From: Halomonas sp. A40-4
GTDB taxonomy: Bacteria > Pseudomonadota > Gammaproteobacteria > Pseudomonadales > Halomonadaceae
Length of the DNA stretch: 64,000 bases
Assembly: GCF_015767635.1 (NCBI RefSeq)
Contig: NZ_CP065230.1
Location: 3,720,001-3,784,000 of the forward strand
Direction: 5' to 3'
In this document: positions 54,421 to 62,765 of the stretch, in pieces
Numbering within the stretch: position 1 is the stretch's first letter
Layout of the letters: every line of letters starts with the position of its first letter
Made by a program: the position numbers and the translations under genes
The notes under the pieces: generated by a model
What the model was told of the DNA's origin: nothing
The model's database searches: none
The model's input: only the letters and a program-made list of their open reading frames with translations

Positions 54421-55049
54421 ACTCTCGGAAGGCGCTGATCTTCAGGATCACGCATCGTGACAACCTGCCGTGGCTACTGGCGCATGGCCTCTATTGCCGT
54501 TCAGCAGCGGAGCAAGACCCTGGCTTTGTCACCATTGGGAATCGCGACCTGATAGGGCGCCGGGCAACACGAGACGTCCCGACCCCTCCGGGTGGCACTC
54601 TCAGCGACTATATCCCCTTCTACTTCACGCCAGCTTCGCCCATGTTGCTCAACATCGTGACCGGCCGCGGCGTGCCCATTCAGCGCAAGGAAGACATCCT
54701 GGTGCTGGTCTGCTCACTGCCACGCTTGCAGGAGATAGGTTCGGCCTTTGTCTTCACCGACCGCCACGCCTACCTGCCCATGGCCCGCTTTAGCAGCCAG
54801 CTGGTGAATCTGGAAGAGTTTGTGCCATGGCCGCTGCTGCAGGCCCAGGACTTCAGTCGGGACAGGGAGGACCCGGAGAAGACCGAGCGTTATCAGGCCG
54901 AGGCTCTGGCTCATCATCATCTGCCGGCCTCTGCACTGCTTGGCATTGGCACGTATACTGACGAGGTGCGAGTCGCCGTCAGAGCACAGGTAGCGGCACA
55001 CCAGCTTTCGCTGAAGGTGGTTACACGACCCAACTGGTTCTTCCAATGA
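54393..55049 (+). CDS. darT: DarT-type ssDNA ADP-ribosyltransferase toxin
   Basis: 218 residues from GTG 54393, with AAGGAG at 54379-54384. KALIFRITHRDNLPWLLAHGLYC is the conserved DarT start, then TPPGGTLSDYIPFYFTPASPML. The catalytic Glu is in YQAEALAHHHLP (Glu170). DarT attaches ADP-ribose to thymidine in single-stranded DNA, stopping phage and host replication. Known start sites lie near the KALIF segment, so the first 10 residues come from the joint with the deleted DUF262 gene. Partner antitoxin gene darG overlaps by 4 bases. Confidence 0.9.
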   Translation: MATDLSRSLNSRKALIFRITHRDNLPWLLAHGLYCRSAAEQDPGFVTIGNRDLIGRRATRDVPTPPGGTLSDYIPFYFTPASPMLLNIVTGRGVPIQRKEDILVLVCSLPRLQEIGSAFVFTDRHAYLPMARFSSQLVNLEEFVPWPLLQAQDFSRDREDPEKTERYQAEALAHHHLPASALLGIGTYTDEVRVAVRAQVAAHQLSLKVVTRPNWFFQ

Positions 55050-56140
55050 TTGAGTATACCCGTGGCAATCTCCTCGAGGCCGATGTCGAGGCACTAGTCA
55101 ACACCGTCAACACCGTCGGCGTGATGGGCAAGGGCATTGCCCTGATGTTCAAGGAGGCGTTCCCCGAGAACTTCGCCGCCTACGAAGCCGCCTGCAAGCA
55201 TCAGCAGGTGGTGACCGGCCGCATGTTCGTCACCGAGCGGGATGCCCTGTTGGGGCCGCGCTGGATCATCAACTTCCCGACCAAGCAGCATTGGCGCGCC
55301 AAGACGCGAGTGGAATGGATCGAGTCCGGTCTGGAAGATCTCAAGCAGGTAATCCGCGAAAAGGGCATTCGCTCCATCGCTTTGCCACCGCTGGGCTGCG
55401 GCAACGGGGGGCTCGATTGGGCCATGGTGCGCCCGCGAATCGAGGCCGCCTTAGCCGAGCTGGATAACGTCCGGGTGCTGGTTTTCGAGCCCACCGTCGA
55501 GTATCAAAACGTCGCCAAGCGTAGCGGCGTGGAGAGGCTTACCCCCGCACGCGCCATGATTGCCGAACTGGTGCGCCGCTATTGGGTGTTAGGCATCGAG
55601 TGCTCACTGCTGGAGGTCCAGAAACTAGCCTGGCTGATGGAGCAGCGCATCATTGCTCACGGCCTTGAGAACCCACTCAAGCTCGAATTTCAGCCTCATC
55701 GATACGGTCCCTACTCCGACAGGCTGCGCCATCTGCTCAATGGCCTGGACGGCAGCTACCTGCATAGCGAGAGACGCATTAACGATGCCACTCCTGAGGA
55801 AGTCGTGTGGTTCGATGAATCGCGACGGGATCGGTTGCATGTCTACCTGCGCAGCGCCGAAGCACGCCCCTACGTCGGTGTAGTTGAAGAAGTCGATGCA
55901 CTGATCGACGGCTTCCAGTCACCGCTGGGAATGGAGGTGTTGGCGACGCTGGACTGGCTCATCAGCCAGGAGTATGTCGAACCGACCGTCGAAGCCATCA
56001 AGGAGGGCCTGCGATATTGGCCCGATGACATTGCCGGTCAGCGCAAGCTGCGGCTGTTCTCGGATCGCCTCATTGCGCTGGCATTGGAGCGGCTGAGAGA
56101 AGGGTCACCGACAACGCAAGCAATATCCACCGCTCTATAA
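55046..56140 (+). CDS. darG: DarG-type macro-domain antitoxin
   Basis: 364 residues from ATG 55046 (ATGA overlap with darT). The macro domain (1-155) has the ADP-ribose loops GNLLEADVEALVNTVNTVGVMGKGIAL and IALPPLGCGNGGLDW. It removes ADP-ribose from DNA. The C-terminal 200 residues (EVQKLAWLMEQ...LEFQPHRYGPYSDRLRHLLNGLDGSY) are of the SocA/Panacea-like kind and bind and neutralise the toxin in known systems. A DarTG pair between hsdS and hsdR fits a layered anti-phage island. Confidence 0.92.
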   Translation: MIEYTRGNLLEADVEALVNTVNTVGVMGKGIALMFKEAFPENFAAYEAACKHQQVVTGRMFVTERDALLGPRWIINFPTKQHWRAKTRVEWIESGLEDLKQVIREKGIRSIALPPLGCGNGGLDWAMVRPRIEAALAELDNVRVLVFEPTVEYQNVAKRSGVERLTPARAMIAELVRRYWVLGIECSLLEVQKLAWLMEQRIIAHGLENPLKLEFQPHRYGPYSDRLRHLLNGLDGSYLHSERRINDATPEEVVWFDESRRDRLHVYLRSAEARPYVGVVEEVDALIDGFQSPLGMEVLATLDWLISQEYVEPTVEAIKEGLRYWPDDIAGQRKLRLFSDRLIALALERLREGSPTTQAISTAL

Positions 56141-56204
56141 GCAGAGGCCTTCTTTCCGTTGTCTCTGCTCAAGACCCGGCTTTGCGCATGACTGGAGATA
56201 GCAA

Positions 56205-56685
56205 ATGTTGCCCACACGTATCGAACGTGCACGCCTTTATGAACTGGTATGGTCGCGTCCCATGAGCCACTTGGCGAAGGAGTATGGCCTTCCGAGCCAG
56301 AAACTGAAGGAGGTGTGCGACAAGGCAGGAATACCCACTCCCGCACCGGGTCATTGGCAGCGTATCGCTGCTGCTAAAAAAGTATCTCAGCCACCTCTAC
56401 CTGATGCGCCCCCAGAGAACAGTTGACAACAATCGATGGCAGCGTTTCCTCGAGCTGGCAGACGCATGGCAGCAACACGAACAGGCTCGCCATTTTCTGG
56501 CAGCCCTGACACGGCTCGAGATAAATAGGGATACAAGCGTTGGTGATATGACTTTGGCGGAATGGCTAACTTGGGCTGAGAGTCGCTTGGTAGAAGGCAA
56601 CCCGCTGAATCACGGTGTTGAAGCCCTTTTCGCGGATATCGAGAAAATCACCAGCTACACCTCCTTTAAAAAACCTATCTACTAA
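56205..56685 (+). pseudogene. Remnant of a family with an LAKEYG...P.GHW N-terminal domain
   Basis: The first frame (56205-56426) encodes ERARLYELVWSRPMSHLAKEYG and IPTPAPGHWQRIAAAKKV, a helix-turn-helix-like start found in longer hypothetical proteins. A second frame (56404-56685), shifted by one, encodes what looks like the C-terminus (WQRFLELADAWQQHEQARHFLAAL...LAEWLTWAESRL). The centre of the gene is missing. Function of the family is unknown to me. Confidence 0.6.
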
Positions 56686-56800
56686 TGAAGTGGGCACACC
56701 CACTCCGTATCATGCGGACAGGATCGTTCACGCTATGTGAATATAAGCCTTTGGCCTGTCACAGGCCTGCTAGCTCAATAAAAAGTAAGGATGCCGTGAT

Positions 56801-59800
56801 ATGGCGGGACCTGAGTACGCAGAGGTCGAGAAACCCTTTATCGACCAGCTTGTCAGTCAGGGCTGGGAGTTCCTGGCCGGGTCGGTGGACAATCCCACCG
56901 TAACCCACCGCGAGAGCTTTGCCCAGGTGGTGATGGAGCCTCTGCTGCGCCAGCGACTGCGCGATATTAACCTGCGCGACGGCAAGCCATGGCTGGATGA
57001 AGCACGCCTGGACCAGGCGGTGGCGGCCATCACCCGGCTGCCGGCCAGCAGGGTGCTCGAGGCCAACCAGCAGGCCACCGAGCTGCTGGTGAATGGCCTG
57101 CCCGTCGAGGGGGTCGAGGGCTGGGACGGCGGCCGCGGGCAGGTGCTGCGCTACATCGACTGGGAGAAGCCCACCAACAACGTCTTCACGGTGGTCAACC
57201 AGTTCAAGGTGAAGTGCCCGCCCGGCCACGATGGCGCCAAGGGCCACGTGATCCCGGACCTGGTGCTGTTCGTCAACGGCATCCCGCTGGTGGTGGTGGA
57301 GTGCAAGAGCCGCAGCTTGCCGGAGGGGATCAGCCAGGCGGTAGACCAGCTGCGCCGCTACCACGACCAGCGCTTCCTGGAGGGCGAGGCCGGCGAGCAC
57401 GAGGGGGCACCTGCGCTGTTCGCCACTAGCCAGCTCCTGGTGGCCAGCAACTTCGATGAGGCCCGCGTCGGCACCATCGGCGCCCGCTTCGCTCACTACC
57501 TGAGCTGGAAGACGGTGGCGCCGATGCGCGAGGCGGAGGTGGCCATCGATCTCGGCGTGGCGGACCTCTCCGCCCAGCAGCGCTTGATCGCCGGCATGCT
57601 CACCCGGGCCAACCTGCTCGACATCGTGCGCCACTACACCCTGTTCATGAACGTCGGCGGCCAGACCATCAAGCTGGTGTGCCGCTACCAGCAGTTCCGC
57701 GGCGTCACCCGTGCCGTGGAGCGCCTGAAGAGCGGCAAGACCCGCCGTCAGGACGGCGAGGCCGACCGCCGTGGCGGCATCGTCTGGCACACTCAGGGCA
57801 GCGGCAAGAGCCTCTCCATGGTCTTCTTGGTGCGTAAGCTGCGCACCGACCCGACGCTGCGCCGCTTCAAGGTGGTGGTGATCACCGACCGAAAGGACCT
57901 CCAGGCCCAGCTTTCCACCACCGCCGAGCTCACCGGCGAGAGCGTCGAGAAGGCTGGCAACACCGCCCAGCTTAAGAAGCTGCTGAGCCGCGACGACCCC
58001 GGCCTGGTGTTCGGCACCATCCAGAAATACCGCGACCCGGACGCCGAGGCGGAAGAGGGGCAGGGCGACGAGGAGGCTGGCGCCAGCGGCGGGTTGGACA
58101 GCGGCCGCCGCGATGCCGCCGAGCCAACTCCCTATGCCAACGGAACGCCCAAGAAGCCGACACTGAGCGAGCCCTTCGAGGTGCTCAACACCAGTGAGGA
58201 GATCCTGATCCTGGTGGACGAGGCCCACCGCACCCAGGCCGGTGACCTCCACGCCAACATGATGCGCGCCCTGCCCAACGCCGCCCGCATCGGCTTCACC
58301 GGCACGCCGATCATCATGGGCGACAAGAAGCGCACCCACGACATCTTTGGCGAGTACATCGACCGCTACACCATCAAGGAGGCGGAGCAGGACGGCGCCA
58401 CGGTGCCGATCCTCTACGAGGGGCGCACCGCCAAGGGGGCGATCAAGGACGGTGCCAGCCTCGACGGCCTGTTCGAGGACCTGTTCCGCGACCACAGCAA
58501 GGAGGAGCTGGAGGCGATCAAGAAGAAGTACGCCACCAAGGGGCAGATCTTCGAGGCGCCGCAGCTGATCCAGGAGAAGGCCCAAGACATCCTGCGCCAC
58601 TACGTCACCCACATCCTCCCCAACGGCTACAAGGCCCAGCTGGTGGCCTACAGCCGCCGCGCGGCCCTGCGCTACTTCGAGGCTCTGGAGGCGACCCGCA
58701 TCGAGCTGCTCGAGGAGGCGCTGGCGCTCTCCCCCGAGGACAAGGCCCTGGACGACACTCAGCTGCTGACCCGCCCGCCCCGGGTCAAGGCGGCAGTCCA
58801 GGCCTGGCGCTATCGCAAGGTGCTGGGCGAGCTGGAGTTCGCCGTGGTGTTCAGCAGTGGCAACAATGACGATCCCAGCTGGGCCAAGTGGAGCGACCGT
58901 GGCGCGGTGGAGAGCCACATCAAGCGCTTCAAGAAGCCTCTGCCGCCGCTGGATGGTACGCCTTCCAAGGACCCCGCCAAGCACGACCCGCTGGCCTTCC
59001 TGATCGTCAAAAGCATGCTGCTCACCGGCTTCGATGCCCCCATCGAGGGGGTGATGTACCTGGACCGCTCCCTACGCGAGGCGGAGCTGCTGCAGGCCAT
59101 CGCCCGGGTCAACCGCACCGGCCACGGCAAGCGCCACGGCATTGTGGTGGACTACTTTGGCGTGGCTAACCACCTCAAGGAGGCGCTGGCCGCCTACAGC
59201 GAGGAGGACATCGAGGGCGCCCTGCAGAGCCTCAAGGACGAGATCCCGCTGCTGCGCGACCGCCACCTGCGGGTGGTCGATGTGCTGCGCGGCCAGGGGG
59301 TGGATGACCTCAACGACACCGAGGAGGCGGTGCAGGCGCTCGCCGACGAACGGGTGCGCGCCGAGTTCGTGGTCAAGCTCAAGGAGTTCAACCGCGGCCT
59401 GGACGACGTGCTGCCGCGCCCTGAGGGGCTGGAGTTCGTCAACGATGCCAAGCGGCTGGCCTACATCCATGCCCTGGCCCGCAACCGCTACAAGGACACC
59501 CCGGAGCTCGGCCGCGATATCGGCAACAAGGTGCGCAAGCTGATCGACGACTACGTGATCTCGCTGGGCATCGACCCGCGCATCCCGCCGGTGCAGCTCA
59601 CCGACGCCGAGTTCGACGAGCACCTCGGCCGCCAAGTGGGCGACCGGGCCAAGGCCTCAGAGATGGAGCACGCGGTACGCTCCCACGTCCGCAAGCACCT
59701 GGACGAGGACCCGGTGAAGTATGGCCGGCTCAGCGAGCGCCTGGAGGAGCTGCTGGAGCAGCTAGATGGTCAGTGGGCCGCGCAGGTGAAGGCGCTCAAG

Positions 59801-60169
59801 ACGCTGATTCAGCAGCTTCGTGATGGCGCCCGTGTGGGGGGCGAGGAGATCCCCGAGATGCCGGCCCACGCCGAACCCTTCTGGCGGGAGCTGGTGGCCA
59901 GCAGCGGCCTTTCCGTGGAGGAGCTGGACGAGGCCAGCGCCCAGAAGCTGCTAGAGGCCACCGAGGAGCTGGTCGGATTGATACAGCAGGAAATCGCCAT
60001 CCCCGACTTCTGGAAGCCCTCCCACATCCCGGATCAGGAGGCGCTGCGCCAACATATCTTTTCCAGGCTGATGATCAAGCGGCTCGTGCCCTTCGACCAG
60101 GCCAGCGAGGTGGCTCAGCGGCTGCTCGATCTCGCCCGCAGCAATCACGACAAGCTGGTGAACGCATGA
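56801..60169 (+). CDS. hsdR: Type I restriction-modification endonuclease/translocase subunit
   Basis: 1122 residues from ATG 56801. The N-terminal PD-(D/E)XK nuclease has VVVECKSRS (Glu167, Lys169). The SF2 translocase has Walker A TQGSGKS (residues 331-337), DEAH (473-476) and GFTGTPI. A helical C-terminus contacts HsdM. The protein moves DNA and cuts at collisions. It is separated from hsdMS by about 2.7 kb of darTG and remnants, but lies on the same strand. It overlaps the following metallopeptidase gene by ATGA. Confidence 0.95.
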   Translation: MAGPEYAEVEKPFIDQLVSQGWEFLAGSVDNPTVTHRESFAQVVMEPLLRQRLRDINLRDGKPWLDEARLDQAVAAITRLPASRVLEANQQATELLVNGLPVEGVEGWDGGRGQVLRYIDWEKPTNNVFTVVNQFKVKCPPGHDGAKGHVIPDLVLFVNGIPLVVVECKSRSLPEGISQAVDQLRRYHDQRFLEGEAGEHEGAPALFATSQLLVASNFDEARVGTIGARFAHYLSWKTVAPMREAEVAIDLGVADLSAQQRLIAGMLTRANLLDIVRHYTLFMNVGGQTIKLVCRYQQFRGVTRAVERLKSGKTRRQDGEADRRGGIVWHTQGSGKSLSMVFLVRKLRTDPTLRRFKVVVITDRKDLQAQLSTTAELTGESVEKAGNTAQLKKLLSRDDPGLVFGTIQKYRDPDAEAEEGQGDEEAGASGGLDSGRRDAAEPTPYANGTPKKPTLSEPFEVLNTSEEILILVDEAHRTQAGDLHANMMRALPNAARIGFTGTPIIMGDKKRTHDIFGEYIDRYTIKEAEQDGATVPILYEGRTAKGAIKDGASLDGLFEDLFRDHSKEELEAIKKKYATKGQIFEAPQLIQEKAQDILRHYVTHILPNGYKAQLVAYSRRAALRYFEALEATRIELLEEALALSPEDKALDDTQLLTRPPRVKAAVQAWRYRKVLGELEFAVVFSSGNNDDPSWAKWSDRGAVESHIKRFKKPLPPLDGTPSKDPAKHDPLAFLIVKSMLLTGFDAPIEGVMYLDRSLREAELLQAIARVNRTGHGKRHGIVVDYFGVANHLKEALAAYSEEDIEGALQSLKDEIPLLRDRHLRVVDVLRGQGVDDLNDTEEAVQALADERVRAEFVVKLKEFNRGLDDVLPRPEGLEFVNDAKRLAYIHALARNRYKDTPELGRDIGNKVRKLIDDYVISLGIDPRIPPVQLTDAEFDEHLGRQVGDRAKASEMEHAVRSHVRKHLDEDPVKYGRLSERLEELLEQLDGQWAAQVKALKTLIQQLRDGARVGGEEIPEMPAHAEPFWRELVASSGLSVEELDEASAQKLLEATEELVGLIQQEIAIPDFWKPSHIPDQEALRQHIFSRLMIKRLVPFDQASEVAQRLLDLARSNHDKLVNA

Positions 60170-60867
60170 CCCAACTTGCCGTTGATGACCTGACCCTGGA
60201 GGTGCGCGAGAGCTCGCGCCGCAAGACGCTTGAGATCACCGTGGACCGCGACGGCGAGCTGGTCATCGCCGCGCCTCGCGGCACCGACGAGCGGCTCCTG
60301 CGCGACTTCGTGCTCGAGAAGCGGCTGTGGATCTACCAGAAGCTGGCCGAGAAGGCCGAGCGCCGCCGCCGGCTGCCGCGCAAGGAGTACGTCAACGGCG
60401 AGGGCTTCCTCTACCTGGGGCGCAGCTACCGGCTCAAGCGCGTGACCCAGGAGGAGCAGGACGCCCCGCTCAAGCTCGTCGCCGGGCGCTTCCAGCTGCG
60501 TGAGGACGCCCTGGAAGACGCCCGGGAGCACTTCGTTCGCTGGTACAGCGCTCGCGCCAGCGACTGGCTCACCGCAAGAGTGAAGCAGCACGCCCGGCGA
60601 ATGGACGTCGAGCCCGCCGGCGTGAAAGTTCAGGACCTAGGCTACCGCTGGGGCTCCTGCGGCAAGGGCAACCGGATCTACTTCCACTGGAAGACCATCC
60701 TGCTGCCCCGCCACATCGCCGAGTACGTGGTCGTCCATGAGCTCGTTCACCTGCACGAGCCCCACCACACCCCCGCCTTCTGGCGCCGTCTGGAACGGGC
60801 CATGCCGGACTATGAGCAACGCAAGGCGTGGCTCGCCCAGCATGGAATAGAAGCGGAGGGAGTTTAA
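60166..60867 (+). CDS. YgjP-like (M48/SprT-type) metallopeptidase, last gene of the restriction locus
   Basis: 233 residues. The zinc motif is HELVHLHEPHH (His191, Glu192, His195), preceded by LGYRWGSCGKGNRIYFHWKTILLP, the segment typical of the YgjP/DUF45 family. It follows hsdR with an ATGA overlap, an arrangement often found in type I restriction loci. Its role there is not established; a proteolytic control of restriction is a guess. Confidence 0.88.
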   Translation: MTQLAVDDLTLEVRESSRRKTLEITVDRDGELVIAAPRGTDERLLRDFVLEKRLWIYQKLAEKAERRRRLPRKEYVNGEGFLYLGRSYRLKRVTQEEQDAPLKLVAGRFQLREDALEDAREHFVRWYSARASDWLTARVKQHARRMDVEPAGVKVQDLGYRWGSCGKGNRIYFHWKTILLPRHIAEYVVVHELVHLHEPHHTPAFWRRLERAMPDYEQRKAWLAQHGIEAEGV

Positions 60868-60984
60868 CACTTTGACATGTGACCAGCATGTGACTCATAG
60901 CAGCCAACGGTCATCGAGAAGCAAGCCAGATGAGAAGGTAGTTTTAAAATTGTGGCCACGATGTGGTCACAGGATGGTCACACA

Positions 60985-61020
60985 CAAAACAAAAGGGCCT
61001 ACGCGTTAACGTAAGCCCTT
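60985..61020 (-). terminator. Terminator of the tRNA-Arg gene
   Basis: AAGGGC-c-TACG and CGTA-a-GCCCTT form a stem on the minus strand, followed by TTTTGTTTTG. Placement matches the terminator beside the tRNA fragment at 12028. Confidence 0.75.
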
Positions 61021-61028
61021 GATATGTT

Positions 61029-61105
61029 TGGCGCGCCCGGTAGGAATTGAACCTACGACCTTCGGCTTCGGAGGCCGATACTCTATCCAACTGAGCTACG
61101 GGCGC
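61029..61105 (-). tRNA. tRNA-Arg (anticodon CCG)
   Basis: 77 nt on the minus strand with encoded CCA. The acceptor stem is GCGCCCG/CGGGCGC, the D arm AGCTCAGTTGGATAGAGT, the anticodon stem TCGGC/GCCGA with loop CTCCGAA, and the T arm GTAGG-TTCAATT-CCTAC. All stems pair. Its 3' half is the probable integration site of the island to its left. Confidence 0.96.
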
Positions 61106-61247
61106 TTAGGGGGCGTATCCTACCCGTGCGGGCGGGCTGTGTCCAGCCGCGGGAGCGCTTAGCGGCTTAAGTCAATTGACCCTTTTCAGTTCCTTGGTGC
61201 ATCCTTAACGGGCATCTCTGAACCTCAAGAACCGGGAACACAATAAA

Positions 61248-62240
61248 ATGAAAACATTTGTACGTAGCACGCTGGCACTGGGCATCTCACTGGCGCTGGT
61301 GGGAGCCGCTAATGCCTCCGTTGACGATATGGACCCCGTTACCCTGCGCTTGGCGCATGTGGTGAACGAGCAGGATGGCTTCCATATCGCCGCCACCAAG
61401 TTTGAAGAGCTTGTTGAAGAACGCACCGACGGCAAGGTGGATATCGAGATCTACCCCAACGCCTCGCTGGGCGATGAGCGTACGCTGCTGGAAGGCATGC
61501 AGATCGGCACCGTGGATATGGGCGTGATCACCAACGGGCCGGTGGCCAACTTTGTCGAGGAAATGGCGGTGTTTGAGCTGCCGTTCCTGTTTCCCTCACC
61601 CGAAGCCGCCTACGAAGTCCTCGATGGCCCCATCGGTCAGGAGCTGCTGGACAAGCTCTCCGAAGTCAACCTGAAAGGCCTGGCCTACGCCGAACGTGGT
61701 TTCCGTAACCTGACCAATAGCGAACGCCCGGTCAACGCGCCGGAAGATATCGATGGTCTGCGCATTCGCGTGATGGAAAACCCGGTGTACACCGATACGT
61801 TCCGCGCCCTTGGGGCCAACGCCATTCCCATGGCCTGGACCGAAGCCCTGACGGCCATGCAGCAGGGCACCATCGACGGTCAGGAAAACCCGGTCAACGT
61901 GATCCACTCGTTTAACCTGGACGAAACCCAGAACTACATGACCCTATCCCGGCACACCTACGCCCCGGCGATTTTTGTCATGGGGTCTTCCGTGTGGAGC
62001 CAGCTCCCCGAAGACGCGCAGGTGATCCTGGAGGAAGCCGCTCAGGAAGCGGCCGAGCATGAACGCCAGGTCAATGCCGAGATGGAAGCCGAACAGCTCG
62101 CCGAGCTGCGCGAGGCAGGCATGGAAATCAATGACTCGCCGGATATCGAGGCCTTCCAAAAGGCTGTGCAGCCGGTTTACGACGAATACGCCGAGCAGTT
62201 TGGTGACTATTTACCGCGCATTCGGGAGGCATTGGAATAA
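61248..62240 (+). CDS. dctP: TRAP transporter substrate-binding protein (DctP-type), second system
   Basis: 330 residues. Signal peptide at residues 1-23 (FVRSTLALGISLALVGAANA). Conserved DctP stretches are VDIEIYPNASLGDERTLLEGMQIGTVDMG, the ligand Arg in DGLRIRVMENPVYTDTFRALGANAIPMAWTE, and QENPVNVIHSF. It is first in a dctPQM operon outside the island, so it belongs to the core genome. The cargo is unknown, probably a C4- or sugar-acid type ligand. Confidence 0.94.
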   Translation: MKTFVRSTLALGISLALVGAANASVDDMDPVTLRLAHVVNEQDGFHIAATKFEELVEERTDGKVDIEIYPNASLGDERTLLEGMQIGTVDMGVITNGPVANFVEEMAVFELPFLFPSPEAAYEVLDGPIGQELLDKLSEVNLKGLAYAERGFRNLTNSERPVNAPEDIDGLRIRVMENPVYTDTFRALGANAIPMAWTEALTAMQQGTIDGQENPVNVIHSFNLDETQNYMTLSRHTYAPAIFVMGSSVWSQLPEDAQVILEEAAQEAAEHERQVNAEMEAEQLAELREAGMEINDSPDIEAFQKAVQPVYDEYAEQFGDYLPRIREALE

Positions 62241-62765
62241 GTGACCCAACGCGCCCGCGCGCTGATCGCGGGGCTGCGCCGTGTTGAGCACGGGCTGGAT
62301 GCCATCATCCAGCCCGTGGTGTTTATGGCCATGGCGGCCCTGATTGGCGTTATCACACTACAAATCATTTCCCGCGTGCTGTTCACCGCCGTGGAGTGGA
62401 CCGAAGAAGTCGCCCGTTTTCTGCTGGTCTGGCTGACGTTTCTTGCCGGCACCCTGGCGTTCCAGCGCGGCCGACATATCGCGGTCACCTTTGCCGTCGA
62501 TGCCCTGCCCGCTCGGCTGCGCCAATTGGCGCGGTTGCTGGCCACATTGGTGGTCGTGGCGTTTCTGATTGCCCTGGCGGTGATTAGCGTGGAATACATG
62601 CAGGTACAGAGCTTCCAGAAGTCGGCGGCGCTGCGCGTGTCGATGTCTTATGTCTACGCCGTGGTGCCCTTCTGCGCCGCCGTGATGGCCTGGTACGCCC
62701 TGGTGGATGCCGTTGAACTGGTCGTCACCGGCGATACCCACGAGCCAAGGGAGACACCGTCATGA
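62241..62765 (+). CDS. dctQ: TRAP transporter small permease (DctQ-type), second system
   Basis: 174 residues starting GTG 62241, directly after the dctP stop. Four membrane segments; the conserved VEWTEEVARFLLVWLTFLAGTLAFQRGRHIAVTF spans segments two and three. It overlaps dctM by ATGA. Confidence 0.92.
   Translation: MTQRARALIAGLRRVEHGLDAIIQPVVFMAMAALIGVITLQIISRVLFTAVEWTEEVARFLLVWLTFLAGTLAFQRGRHIAVTFAVDALPARLRQLARLLATLVVVAFLIALAVISVEYMQVQSFQKSAALRVSMSYVYAVVPFCAAVMAWYALVDAVELVVTGDTHEPRETPS

Larger units (their letters stand above)
12028..61105. mobile_element. Putative ~49-kb tRNA-Arg genomic island (composite)
   Basis: The displaced tRNA 3' half at 12028-12076 and the intact tRNA-Arg at 61029-61105 have the same orientation and share a 16-bp core spaced 49,001 bp apart. 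Between them lie two aromatic catabolic modules, several IS copies, a group II intron, a recombinase trio, an integrase/excisionase pair, type I restriction and DarTG. The integrase at 48598-49761 is the best candidate for the original insertion, although it is 11 kb from the tRNA. This suggests later insertions or several islands stacked together. Confidence 0.6.

Noticed and set aside
56759..58984. 741-codon open frame on the minus strand opposite hsdR
   Set aside because: It is a GC-rich shadow of hsdR, whose plus-strand product has clear nuclease and helicase motifs; the antisense product is low-complexity without domains.
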